Assembly (NCBI GenBank): GCA_033344775.1
Contig: JAWPMT010000005.1
Span: forward strand, 2,177,001 to 2,241,000
Source: Cytophagales bacterium
GTDB lineage: Bacteria; Bacteroidota; Bacteroidia; Cytophagales; Cyclobacteriaceae
Reading direction: 5' to 3'
DNA: 64,000 nucleotides
Shown in pieces: positions 34,790 to 43,942 of this stretch (positions within the stretch are counted from its first letter, which is position 1; every line of letters starts with the position of its first letter). A program made the translations under genes and the position numbers. A model generated the notes under the pieces. That model worked only from the letters and a program-made list of their open reading frames with translations. It had not been told where the DNA came from and searched no databases.

Positions 34790-36706
34790 ATGAAGAGTTT
34801 TGGACCCTGTTGGGGAAGTAGCATCGTTATGCTAATCATCTTTTTGATTGGCACAAGACCTGCCAGTGCACAACTAATGCAGGAAGAAGGAACAGTGCCT
34901 AACGCTTACCATAAGCTCCGTTATACTTCTTTTGCAGCAGCGCAAAATGTCGCTACAAAATCACTGCTGTTTGCCCGTCAACAATCCGATAGTTTAAGCC
35001 TACTAAAATCCTATATCGATTTCATCGATTTCTTGTACTTGACAAGAGAAAATCAAGCAGCCCGTGATACGCTGGCCAGGTGTTTACCGATTGCCGCTCA
35101 AGTTGGTGACCCTTCTCTATTGGCTCAACTTTATAATTATCAGGGAGGGTTGGAAATGAGAGCATCCAACTATAATAAAGCATTGCAGCATTTTGAAGCG
35201 GCGCTTATTCAGGTCGAGGCATCAGATAATTATGAAGTGATCGGCTTGATCAAAAATAATTTGGTACGGCTGTATCTCAATCTGGATGATCGGAATCATG
35301 CCGTAGCCATGGTTGAGGAGAATTTAAAGGGCGCGTTACTATATCAGGATACCTTGACCATTGCAAATGCCTATAACATCAAGGGAATTCTTTTTGGCAC
35401 CAGGAATTTTGATAGCGCTTTGGTGTCTTATGAAAAGGCGTTGTTGCTTACTGAAAAAAGTAAAAATGAATACCTGGAAAGCATTGTCACCTCCAACATA
35501 GGTTATTTATACTTGATCAAAGACCTTCCGAACCGATCATTTCCTTACCTGCTTCAGTCCAAAAAGCTCAGCGAACAAATTGGGGATAATGCCTCTCTAT
35601 TCCACATTTACACCTCTCTGGGAATCTATTATGATTACAAAGACAACTATAAGAAATCCATCGAGCAATTCCGAATAGCATTGGATGAATACGGGCAGTA
35701 TGTAGATATCGGTCAGATAAATGAGACGCTTTGGGAAATATCTGGCGTGTATGAACATGTCGGATACTTCGAGGAAGCAAATGAGGCCTTGAACCTGTAC
35801 ATAGCACAATACGACAGCATTGCTTCAACAGACAAGAAAAAGGAGTTTGAAAAAATACGTACAGAGTTTGATGTAAAGAGTAAAGACGATCAAATCTTGA
35901 TCCTGGAGCAGGAAAATGAGCTGGAGACGAGCCGACGAAATGTCCTTATTACCAGTGTGGCTGGTTTGGTCATTTTATTGATTGTGTCAGGGTTTTTCTA
36001 CCGTCATCGGTTAAAGTCTGAGAAGATCATTCAACAACACAACGCCAAAGTATTCGAAATGGAGAAAAACCAATTGATACAAGATCAGGAATTGAAGAAG
36101 ATCCAGGGCATCATTGAAGGGAAAGAAAAGGAACAAAACCGCATTTCCCAGGAGCTTCATGATGGCATCATAGGCAAACTGATTGGCGTCAGACACCTGC
36201 TGGAAGGGAGTATGGATGCTTCTGATTCAGCAGTCAGTAAGGTCTACAATCACTTAACAGACGTATCGGCTGAACTGAGAGGCATCTCACACCAATTGAG
36301 TGTTCACCATATTAGGAACCAACCTTTTACAGCTTTGTTGGATGAGTTAAGAGAACAATATGAAATCCCTCAATTGGCGATGGAGATTTCCGTATTTCCG
36401 GAGCGCGCTTTAGATGCAATCCACTTTGAGCAAAAGCATGCCCTATACCGGATTTTACAAGAAGCTTTCAACAATATTGAGAAACATGCCAATGCTTCCG
36501 AAGTGAGTGTCGCTTTTACCAGACACGAGTCCTATTTATCGATCATGATCGAAGATGATGGCGTTGGTTTTAAGGTTGAAAAAAGTGAATCAGGCATTGG
36601 CCTGGCCAATATTCAGGAAAGAGTACGAACAATGAGTGGCAGCATAACCATTAACTCCAGCCCTGGCAAGGGTACCATAATTGAAGTTGAATTACCCATG
36701 AACTAA
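34790..36706 (+). CDS. TPR-domain sensor histidine kinase (LuxR-partner type)
   Basis: 638 residues from the ATG at 34790. A GTG at 34760 is in frame but lies inside the palindrome. A signal peptide (about 1-27) is followed by about six TPR repeats (105-340), one membrane helix (384-404), a coiled coil, then a HisKA_3 phosphoacceptor ISQELHDGIIGKL with His457 and an HATPase domain (EAFNNIEKHANASEV, DDGVGF, GIGLANIQERVR). It is a periplasmic TPR sensor phosphorylating the response regulator encoded 7 bases downstream. A candidate -33 TTTG (34738-34741) and -7 GATATTTG (34764-34771) flank the palindrome. Confidence 0.9.
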   Translation: MKSFGPCWGSSIVMLIIFLIGTRPASAQLMQEEGTVPNAYHKLRYTSFAAAQNVATKSLLFARQQSDSLSLLKSYIDFIDFLYLTRENQAARDTLARCLPIAAQVGDPSLLAQLYNYQGGLEMRASNYNKALQHFEAALIQVEASDNYEVIGLIKNNLVRLYLNLDDRNHAVAMVEENLKGALLYQDTLTIANAYNIKGILFGTRNFDSALVSYEKALLLTEKSKNEYLESIVTSNIGYLYLIKDLPNRSFPYLLQSKKLSEQIGDNASLFHIYTSLGIYYDYKDNYKKSIEQFRIALDEYGQYVDIGQINETLWEISGVYEHVGYFEEANEALNLYIAQYDSIASTDKKKEFEKIRTEFDVKSKDDQILILEQENELETSRRNVLITSVAGLVILLIVSGFFYRHRLKSEKIIQQHNAKVFEMEKNQLIQDQELKKIQGIIEGKEKEQNRISQELHDGIIGKLIGVRHLLEGSMDASDSAVSKVYNHLTDVSAELRGISHQLSVHHIRNQPFTALLDELREQYEIPQLAMEISVFPERALDAIHFEQKHALYRILQEAFNNIEKHANASEVSVAFTRHESYLSIMIEDDGVGFKVEKSESGIGLANIQERVRTMSGSITINSSPGKGTIIEVELPMN

Positions 36707-36713
36707 GTTGAAT

Positions 36714-37322
36714 ATGGAAACTACACCCATCCGAATTCTCTTAGTCGACGATCATGTCTTATTTACCCAGGGTCTTGCTTCTGCCCTCGGGTTAGATGAA
36801 AGTTTTGAGGTAGTCAACACTTTTTCAGATGCCCGTAGTGCGTTGGGTTTTATCTCACAAAATCCACCGGAGCTGATCGTCACGGACATTTCAATGCCGG
36901 ATATGAACGGGTTGCTCTTTATCGACAAAGTCCATGCTTCCTATCCGGAGATCAAAATATTGATCATCAGTATGTTTGAGCCTTTTGATATCATGAAGAA
37001 GGCGCACGGCTACCTGAATAAGGATGCGACGGTTCAGGAAGTATCGCATGTGATCAAGGAAATTGTGTTGCATCAGAAGAAGTGCTTCCCGCCCAAATCC
37101 AATGAACTTAAGACCAGTGAACTGGCCGCTCATGGGCTCACCAAGAGAGAGCAACAAGTGGTTACACTTATTGCCGGAGAATACACGGTAGATCAAATCG
37201 CCGAAAAGTTATTCATCAGTCGTACAACCGTGGAATCTCACAAAAAGAACATTTTCCTAAAGCTCAAAGTAACCACCAATGCAGGTTTGGTTAGGAAGTC
37301 GATTCAGTTGGGGTATTTGTAG
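36714..37322 (+). CDS. LuxR/NarL-family response regulator
   Basis: 202 residues from the ATG at 36714 (a TTG at 36708 is also possible). Receiver: acidic pair Asp12-Asp13, phosphoacceptor Asp58 in VTDISMPD, Lys103 in YLNKDA. The segment between the SMFEP switch residue and the Lys is about 5 residues shorter than usual. C-terminal LuxR helix-turn-helix: GLTKREQQVVTLIAGEYTVD, SRTTVESHKKNIFLKLKV. It is translated together with the sensor kinase upstream and is the natural candidate to bind the palindromes at 31721, 33385 and 34749. Confidence 0.92.
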   Translation: METTPIRILLVDDHVLFTQGLASALGLDESFEVVNTFSDARSALGFISQNPPELIVTDISMPDMNGLLFIDKVHASYPEIKILIISMFEPFDIMKKAHGYLNKDATVQEVSHVIKEIVLHQKKCFPPKSNELKTSELAAHGLTKREQQVVTLIAGEYTVDQIAEKLFISRTTVESHKKNIFLKLKVTTNAGLVRKSIQLGYL

Positions 37323-37395
37323 GCTCCAACCACCGTATTTGAAGAGTTTGAAGTAATTTGATCTTTCAGGAAATCGAGTCCAATGTGTTCTTTCT

Positions 37396-37920
37396 ATGAA
37401 AAATAGCCTTTTGATCGTTGGATTTATTCTAATACTTATCGAGGTTATCACTGATCTTGAGGTAATCAGTATTTACGGCATATTCCCTCTTTGTCTTGGA
37501 ATTGTCATGATTTTCATTCTACTATTTCTTGAAAGAAAACAGTTGGCTAGCTATTACGGTCAATCAAAAAAGAAAACAGATGATCATGATAGCATCATGT
37601 TATTGGCGACCAATATTAGGCCATTGGTTTCACTTTTTCTTTCTGGGATTATTATTGTTGTAATGGGGTTTAGTGCTTTTTTTAGGCATAGTGACTCGTT
37701 TTCAAAAGTCACAGAAGAACTAGAAAATAAGTACGATGATTACAACTTGGGATTTATTGTGACTGGGTCAACATTTAGAAGTGCTAAGAAAGGTAGTCCA
37801 AGCACGGCAAATTTCAACTTTTCAATTTTCACAAAAGATGATGGTAACCATCAGGTTGACGCGAAATTGATCAAACATGAAACAAAATGGGAATTACTTG
37901 AATTAACCTTTGAGCGCTAA
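37396..37920 (+). CDS. Small membrane protein, unknown function
   Basis: 174 residues with membrane segments at about 5-20, 24-48 and 80-102, followed by a polar domain (about 115-174, EELENKYDDYNLGFIVTGST) that looks like a small beta-domain. No family recognised. The DNA is more AT-rich than the neighbouring operons. It stands alone, ending at a bidirectional terminator. Confidence 0.6.
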   Translation: MKNSLLIVGFILILIEVITDLEVISIYGIFPLCLGIVMIFILLFLERKQLASYYGQSKKKTDDHDSIMLLATNIRPLVSLFLSGIIIVVMGFSAFFRHSDSFSKVTEELENKYDDYNLGFIVTGSTFRSAKKGSPSTANFNFSIFTKDDGNHQVDAKLIKHETKWELLELTFER

Positions 37921-37929
37921 AAAGGAATT

Positions 37930-37965
37930 GGAACACTTCCAGAGGTTAAGTGTTCCATTTGTTTT
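37930..37965. terminator. Bidirectional terminator between convergent genes
   Basis: Perfect 9-bp arms GGAACACTT (37930-37938) / AAGTGTTCC (37948-37956), followed by ATTTGTTTTC, between the small membrane protein gene and the minus-strand permease gene. Confidence 0.8.
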
Positions 37966-40428
37966 CTACTCATACTTCAACGTATTCGCTGGATTAAGCT
38001 TCGCGGTTTTAAACGTGTGAAAGCTCACCGTCAAAAAGGCAATCACTAATACAACCAACGTTGCTACAAAAAAGGACAGCAGGTTCACTGAGATATGATA
38101 CGGGTAATTTTCCAGCCATTGATTAAGGAAATACCAGCTCAGTGGCCACGCGATCAGGTTAGCAATGCCAATCAGGATCAGGAAGTCCTTGAACATCAAC
38201 TGGACGATACCTGAGGTGCTGGAGCCCAGTACTTTTCGGATACCAATTTCTTTCGTCTTCTGAACAGCTGTGTAGGAGGACAAGCCAAATAGACCCAGAC
38301 ATCCAATAAAAATCGCCAGGACCGCAAAGACTAAAAACAGGTTGCGGAAGCTCTGGTCGGCCTCATAGTAGCTGTTGAAGTATTCATCCAGGAAGAAATA
38401 CTCGAAAGGATTGCCACGGAAACTTCGATTCCATTGTTCTTCTACTACAGCGATCGTGTTATCAAGATTGCCAGTTGCTACTTTGACCATCACATATTCG
38501 TGATTGACATTCTGTAAGAAAAAGGCCATAGGCTGCATGGATTCATGCAATGACTCGTTATGGATATTATTGATCACCCCGATGACCTGAGGCTTCCAAT
38601 TGAATTGGTCTATGGAAATAAACTCACCAATAATTTCCTCAGGCGTGTATCCCAATGCCCTGGCGCCATATTCATTAATGATGATTGCCGTATCCGCATC
38701 ATTGGCAAAATCCCGGGAGAAGTTCCGACCATGAAACAGCTCAATTTCCATGAGATCCATGAATTCATAGTCCATGCTGCTGACGGCAAATGAAGTGGCC
38801 AAAGAAGCATCCTGATTGAGGTTGCGCAGCTGCGTTTTGAAGCGCAATTTCTTTCCTGGCAGCATACCAGATCCTGCCACGCCAACCACCGCTGACTGGT
38901 TATTCAGCGCGTCTCTGAAAGACATATAATCATTGCGTGCCTGGGTGAATGACGTATCCCTTTTCGATGGACGTTCGACCACCATGATCTGTTCTGTAGA
39001 ATACCCCAGATCCTGATTTTGCATGTAAGACATCTGCTCATAAACCATGAGCGTTCCAATGATCAAGGTAACAGAAGTGGCGAACTGGAAAACCACCAGC
39101 GCCCTTCGCAGCATGATCCCTTCGCTTTTACCTTTAAATTTCCCTTTCAGTACCTCAACAGGCTTAAAAGAAGAAAGCACCAATGCAGGATAGAAGCCAG
39201 TTGCTATAGAGCCAATGAACCAGAATGCCGCGCTACTCATCCAAAACCAGGACTGTTCCCAAATCTGATAAGAAGTGGGTGTGCCACCGACAGCATTGAA
39301 AAAGGGTGTGGCGATGATCAGTAATGCAAATCCAATCAAAATTGAGAACAAGAAAATGATCGAAGATTCAATGAGGAAGTGAAGAACGAGCTGTCCTTTC
39401 TGAGAGCCAACCACTTTTCGTAAACCGACTTCCTTGGCTCTTTCTACAGATTTGGCCGTACTTAGATTGACATAATTGATACAGGCAATCACGATGATGA
39501 ACCAGGCAATTAATGACAAATACTTTACCGCTTCACCGTTTCCGTTGATTTCGGCTTCATCTGTGAGTCTTGAAGTCAAATGAATGTCTTTGACTGGTTG
39601 CAGTAGCAGGACATCTCTGCCATTTTGATCAGCTAGCTCTGGTTTGAATTTGCTGACTACTTCCGGGAATTTTTGTTCCAATTGTCTGGGATCGGTGCCT
39701 GGACGTAGTTGGACATAAGTATAATAATCCTTACGCCCCCACCCCGTTTTGTAACGCTGAATGGCGCCATCAAAGCGACCATAGATCGTAGGGAAGGAGA
39801 TGAGTACATCGAACTTCAAGTGTGTATTGGTAGGTGCATCTTTGAATACTCCGGTTACCCGGCAAGGTTCATCATTAAAATCATCATCTTCCAGTCTTAG
39901 GATCTTTCCCATCGGATCTTCTTCACCAAAATATTTCTTTGCCATCGTTTCAGAAATAGCGATGGTAAAAGGCTCTTCTAATGCTGATGTAGGATCACCT
40001 TGCACCATTTCATAGGAGAACATATCCAAAATGGAGGCGTCTGCATACAAGAACTTTCTTTGCTTCAGCACGACGGGACCATTCGGGCCTTGCTCCCAGG
40101 TGATGATCACATTGTTTTTGGAACCCATGTTGTAGAACCTTCCGAATTCCAGTACCTCCGGGTATTCATCTTTCAATGCAGCCCCCGCTCCCGCATAGTT
40201 TTCGGAGCTTTTATAAACCAGTTCTCCATTGCGGTACACATCCAGCTGAACGCGATAGATGTCGTCGCCATTCGCCATGAAATTTTCATAGCTTCTTTCA
40301 TAATTGACATAGTGGGTGATCAGCCAGAATGCGACCAGGCCGATGGAGAGCCCTAGCACATTGAGTGCGGTGAAAAAGCGTTGCTTTAGTAAATGCCTAA
40401 GCGAGGTGAGCAGGTAGTTTTTGACCAT
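37966..40428 (-). CDS. ABC transporter permease, MacB/FtsX type (two-domain)
   Basis: 820 residues. It starts with YLLTSLRHLLKQRFFTALNV and LGLSIGLVAFWLI, the usual first membrane segment. A MacB-type periplasmic domain follows (to about 285), then three membrane helices (about 295-430), a second periplasmic domain (about 450-690), and a final FtsX domain ending with QKTKEIGIRKVLGSSTSGIV and a NTLKYE tail. These permeases need a MacB-type ATPase, which is not in the window. Substrate unknown (lipids, peptides or antimicrobials are usual for the family). Candidate -7 box TAGTTTTG at 40509-40516. Confidence 0.9.
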   Translation of the reverse strand: MVKNYLLTSLRHLLKQRFFTALNVLGLSIGLVAFWLITHYVNYERSYENFMANGDDIYRVQLDVYRNGELVYKSSENYAGAGAALKDEYPEVLEFGRFYNMGSKNNVIITWEQGPNGPVVLKQRKFLYADASILDMFSYEMVQGDPTSALEEPFTIAISETMAKKYFGEEDPMGKILRLEDDDFNDEPCRVTGVFKDAPTNTHLKFDVLISFPTIYGRFDGAIQRYKTGWGRKDYYTYVQLRPGTDPRQLEQKFPEVVSKFKPELADQNGRDVLLLQPVKDIHLTSRLTDEAEINGNGEAVKYLSLIAWFIIVIACINYVNLSTAKSVERAKEVGLRKVVGSQKGQLVLHFLIESSIIFLFSILIGFALLIIATPFFNAVGGTPTSYQIWEQSWFWMSSAAFWFIGSIATGFYPALVLSSFKPVEVLKGKFKGKSEGIMLRRALVVFQFATSVTLIIGTLMVYEQMSYMQNQDLGYSTEQIMVVERPSKRDTSFTQARNDYMSFRDALNNQSAVVGVAGSGMLPGKKLRFKTQLRNLNQDASLATSFAVSSMDYEFMDLMEIELFHGRNFSRDFANDADTAIIINEYGARALGYTPEEIIGEFISIDQFNWKPQVIGVINNIHNESLHESMQPMAFFLQNVNHEYVMVKVATGNLDNTIAVVEEQWNRSFRGNPFEYFFLDEYFNSYYEADQSFRNLFLVFAVLAIFIGCLGLFGLSSYTAVQKTKEIGIRKVLGSSTSGIVQLMFKDFLILIGIANLIAWPLSWYFLNQWLENYPYHISVNLLSFFVATLVVLVIAFLTVSFHTFKTAKLNPANTLKYE

Positions 40429-40508
40429 GATTGCATTAGATAGTTAGTGACCTTGATAGGGTATACTCTTGTTTTCCGAAGAAGTTACATGTTGATGATT
40501 CAAGTCTT

Positions 40509-40516
40509 CAAAACTA
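40509..40516 (-). promoter_or_regulatory. -7 box of the first permease gene
   Basis: CAAAACTA on the plus strand reads TAGTTTTG on the minus strand, 80 bases before the permease start. A hairpin CCCTCT/AGAGGG lies 21 bases further upstream (40538-40555) but does not share the palindrome of the 30-34 kb promoters. Confidence 0.45.
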
Positions 40517-40669
40517 TTTTCTTGTAATCTCCCTTCACCCTCTTTGAACAGAGGGATTGACTGTGTTATGAAGGTTTGAGGATCATGAGGGATAATTATG
40601 GAAGCTTTCTTACGAGCGGTTTTCAGGGACAAGCTCCAATCACTATCTTCGATTTCTAACCTTTACTTT

Positions 40670-43600
40670 ATGAAGCACCTTTCAGCTCTCACTTTTTTGA
40701 CATTACTGCTTTGTTCAAGCTTGCTGGCGCAAGACCTCAATGAATTGTTGAGTCCAGTAAAATATCGAAACATTGGCCCCTTTCGTGGCGGCCGTTCTGT
40801 CTGCGCTACCGGTGTGGTTGGCGACCAGTTGACGTATTACATGGGGACCACTGGTGGTGGCCTTTGGAAAACAGATGATGCCGGTCAGATCTGGGAGAAC
40901 ATTTCCGATGGCTTTTTCAAAACAGGGTCAGTAGGAGCCATTGCCGTTTCTGAAAGCGATCCTAATGTGGTCTACTGTGGCATGGGCGAGCATGCACCCA
41001 GAGGAGTAATGACTTCCTACGGTGATGGCGTTTACAAATCAACGGATGCAGGAAAAACCTGGAAACAGATTGGACTCACCGGAACGCAACACATTGCACG
41101 GATTGTGATCCATCCTAAGAACCCTGATATCCTTTGGGTTGCGGCGCAAGGACCTTTGCATGGCAATGGCGAGGATCGTGGTATCTATAAATCTACAGAT
41201 GGAGGCGTCTCCTGGAAAAAAGTATTGTATGTGAACGACATGACGGGTTGCGCTGAACTGTCAATTGATTATAGCAACCCTGATGTGCTTTATGCGGCCA
41301 TGTGGGAACACCAAAGAAAGCCCTGGATTGTGATCAGTGGCGGAGCAGGCAGTGGGTTGTACAAAAGCACTGATGGCGGAGAAACCTGGAATAAGATCCA
41401 TAAAGGATTGCCGGAAGAAAAAGGAAAGATGGCCATTGCCGTTTCCAGATCCAATCCGGAGAAAGTATATGCGTTGATAGAAAGCGATTCGCAACAAGAA
41501 AAAGGAGGTTTATTTGTTTCTAATAATGCTGGTAAAAGCTGGTCTAAAGTCAGTGGTGACCACCGGCTGATCCAACGCGCATGGTATTACATCGAGTTGT
41601 TCATTGATCCAAAAGATGATCAGACCGTTTATGTTTTGAGCGCCCCTGCTTTGCGCTCTATTGATGGAGGCAAGAGTTGGGAACGCATCACCGGGACCCA
41701 CGGCGACTTCCATGACCTTTGGATTAATCCTGACAATCCACGAAACATGGTAATTGCTAATGATGGCGGAGCAGCCATTTCATTCAATTACGGATCAACC
41801 TGGTCACGACAGGACAACATGCCAACGGCGCAGTATTATCGCGTGAGTGCGGACAACATGTTCCCTTACCGAATCTATGCAGGTCAGCAAGACAATACTT
41901 CTCTCCGAATCGAGAATACTGCCCTGGGAAGATATTCCATCACGCGCGAAAACTGGACTTACTCAGCGGGTGGAGAAAGTGCTTTCCTGGCTTATGACCC
42001 TGATGACCCAAGATATGTCCTGGGAGGAAGTTATTTAGGAACGATTAATGTCCTGGATCAGGAGGCTAAAGCCGGAACCAACATCATGGCTGCTCCGATC
42101 CAATATTTGGGGCGAGCAGCTTCAGACATGAAGTACCGCTTCAATTGGAATGCACCTATCATTCGTTCGCAGCACGAGGAAAATACTTTTTACCACGGTT
42201 CTCAGTTCCTGCTACGAACGAGAGACATGGGCCAGACCTGGGAAGAAGCTTCTCCGGATCTGACAAAAAATGATAAGTCCCGGCAGATCAAAGGCGGAGG
42301 CCCTTACACCGTAGAGGCCGTTGGTGCAGAGAATTATGGCACCCTTGCTTATGTGATCGAGTCGCCACATGAAGCTGGCGTGATCTGGACGGGTAGTGAT
42401 GACGGTTTGGTTCAGTTGACACGGGACAATGGCGAAACGTGGACCAACGTGACACCAAAGGGACTGGAGGATTGCCTGGTAAATGCCATAGATGTCTCTC
42501 CACATGATCCGGCAACTGCCTATGTCGCCACAACCCGTTACAAATTCAACGACCATACACCGGCCATGTACAAGACCACCAATTACGGAAAGTCCTGGAC
42601 CAATATTTCTACTGGTATTCCTTATGGTGCTTTCACCCGCGTGGTAAGAGAAGATGATGTAAAACAGGGCTTGTTGTATGCCGGAACAGAATTAGGTTTG
42701 TATGTATCCTTCAACGACGGAAAACAATGGCAGCCCTTGCAATTGAATTTGCCAGTGACGCCAATTACGGACCTGCTCGTTAAAGAAGGTGATTTAGTAG
42801 TTGCGACTTCCGGTCGTTCTTTTTGGATCCTGGATGATCTTAGCTTGATCAGGCAGTTCGATGCTTCCAGCAAAGCCACTAAGCTCTTCACTCCTCAAGA
42901 TGCGATATTGGCCAATTGGGGTAGCCCGATGGATGGCAATCGATCTGATGGAACAGACAGATTTGAAGGGATCAATCCTGCAAGTGGGGTCGTGTTTTAT
43001 TACCAACTGGGTGAAGTAGCTGAAGAAGAGGAAGTCACTTTGACCATCAATGACAATGCTGGAAATGAGGTTCGCGTCCTCAGTTCTAAGTCTGATCCTG
43101 ATTATCGACGATATGCCGGAGGCCCTCCTTCTGAGCCTACCATTGGAGCAAGGAAAGGGATGAACCGATTTGTCTGGGACATGCGATATGCGAATATGCC
43201 AGGAGTACCTACTGCTTACATTGAAGGGAGCTATCGTCGACATAGGGTGATTCCTGGGACATATTCTGCTACCCTAAAGGCTGGGGCTGTAGAGCAGAAA
43301 GTGACGTTCAAAGTACTGGAGCATCCACTGTATGATGTTTCTGAGGCTACTTATCAGGAGTATCATGAGTCGATGAGCGAGATGGAGGACAACCTCACGG
43401 CGATGCACAACATGATCAATGACCTGAAAAAGAAACAAGATCAGATTGCTGCGGTAGTAGCAGATTTAGGAGCAGATAAAAAAGCGTTAAAGGACGAGGG
43501 GCAGGCATTGATCGATCAGTTAAAGGCCTGGGATGAGGACATGGTTCAAAGGAAGTCCAAGGCGTATGATGACGTAGAGAACTATGAAAATAAATTCACT

Positions 43601-43792
43601 GCGAACTATATTTTTCTGATCAACCAAACCGCAAGCGCGATCCCGAGAGTGACACAGGCGTCCAAGGATCGAAGAGCGGAATTGGAGCAGATCTGGGCAC
43701 CCTTGAAAGAACGAGGAGAGAAACTCCAAAATGAATCTGTTCCTGCTTATAATCAAGCACTTTGGAAGGCTGGGATTGGTGCCATCAAGTGA
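40670..43792 (+). CDS. Secreted sortilin/VPS10-like beta-propeller protein
   Basis: 1040 residues from the ATG at 40670 (signal peptide in [20 protein letters not shown]); upstream in-frame sequence to 40598 is not coding in character. The first 700 residues hold repeated BNR/VPS10 blades with the typical SxDxGxTW turn (for example [26 protein letters not shown]). A C-terminal beta-domain and an alpha-helical end ([20 protein letters not shown]) follow. Proteins of this type are abundant in Bacteroidota and presumed glycan- or peptide-binding or hydrolytic; activity is not established. It stands between permease genes of opposite orientation. Confidence 0.88.
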   Translation: MKHLSALTFLTLLLCSSLLAQDLNELLSPVKYRNIGPFRGGRSVCATGVVGDQLTYYMGTTGGGLWKTDDAGQIWENISDGFFKTGSVGAIAVSESDPNVVYCGMGEHAPRGVMTSYGDGVYKSTDAGKTWKQIGLTGTQHIARIVIHPKNPDILWVAAQGPLHGNGEDRGIYKSTDGGVSWKKVLYVNDMTGCAELSIDYSNPDVLYAAMWEHQRKPWIVISGGAGSGLYKSTDGGETWNKIHKGLPEEKGKMAIAVSRSNPEKVYALIESDSQQEKGGLFVSNNAGKSWSKVSGDHRLIQRAWYYIELFIDPKDDQTVYVLSAPALRSIDGGKSWERITGTHGDFHDLWINPDNPRNMVIANDGGAAISFNYGSTWSRQDNMPTAQYYRVSADNMFPYRIYAGQQDNTSLRIENTALGRYSITRENWTYSAGGESAFLAYDPDDPRYVLGGSYLGTINVLDQEAKAGTNIMAAPIQYLGRAASDMKYRFNWNAPIIRSQHEENTFYHGSQFLLRTRDMGQTWEEASPDLTKNDKSRQIKGGGPYTVEAVGAENYGTLAYVIESPHEAGVIWTGSDDGLVQLTRDNGETWTNVTPKGLEDCLVNAIDVSPHDPATAYVATTRYKFNDHTPAMYKTTNYGKSWTNISTGIPYGAFTRVVREDDVKQGLLYAGTELGLYVSFNDGKQWQPLQLNLPVTPITDLLVKEGDLVVATSGRSFWILDDLSLIRQFDASSKATKLFTPQDAILANWGSPMDGNRSDGTDRFEGINPASGVVFYYQLGEVAEEEEVTLTINDNAGNEVRVLSSKSDPDYRRYAGGPPSEPTIGARKGMNRFVWDMRYANMPGVPTAYIEGSYRRHRVIPGTYSATLKAGAVEQKVTFKVLEHPLYDVSEATYQEYHESMSEMEDNLTAMHNMINDLKKKQDQIAAVVADLGADKKALKDEGQALIDQLKAWDEDMVQRKSKAYDDVENYENKFTANYIFLINQTASAIPRVTQASKDRRAELEQIWAPLKERGEKLQNESVPAYNQALWKAGIGAIK

Positions 43793-43810
43793 TCAGGTGA
43801 CCTGACGATT

Positions 43811-43894
43811 GTTTCAAAAAGGCAATTGACCTTTTCAAAATGAAACAGTCCTTAATAGATGGAAATTTACTAAGTGGCTCTTAATGAGCCACTT
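43811..43894 (+). terminator. Two hairpins after the propeller gene
   Basis: GTTTCA/TGAAAC around AAAAGG/CCTTTT (43811-43846), and perfect 9-bp arms AAGTGGCTC (43872-43880) / GAGCCACTT (43886-43894). Neither has a strong T-run. The rest of the stretch up to 43942 holds only the candidate sigma-54 site below. Confidence 0.5.
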
Positions 43895-43900
43895 GCATTA

Positions 43901-43916
43901 TGGCACGTCGCTTGGT
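43901..43916 (+). promoter_or_regulatory. Candidate sigma-54 promoter of the tandem permeases
   Basis: TGGCACGTCGCTTGGT matches TGGCAC-N5-TTGCW except that the -12 base is G instead of C. It lies 27 bases before the permease ATG. A second TGGCAC follows at 43936. A sigma-54 activator gene exists at 60-62 kb. The mismatch at -12 weakens the case. Confidence 0.3.
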
Positions 43917-43942
43917 AAAGCATATTCAAATTTTTTGGCACT

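Noticed and set aside
40538-40555. 18-bp palindrome CCCTCTTTGAACAGAGGG 21 nt upstream of a TAGTTTTG box, which looked like a fourth regulon site
   Set aside because: The sequence differs entirely from ATCCCA-type sites and resembles common GAGGG hairpins; the centre is also one base off. Position may be coincidental.
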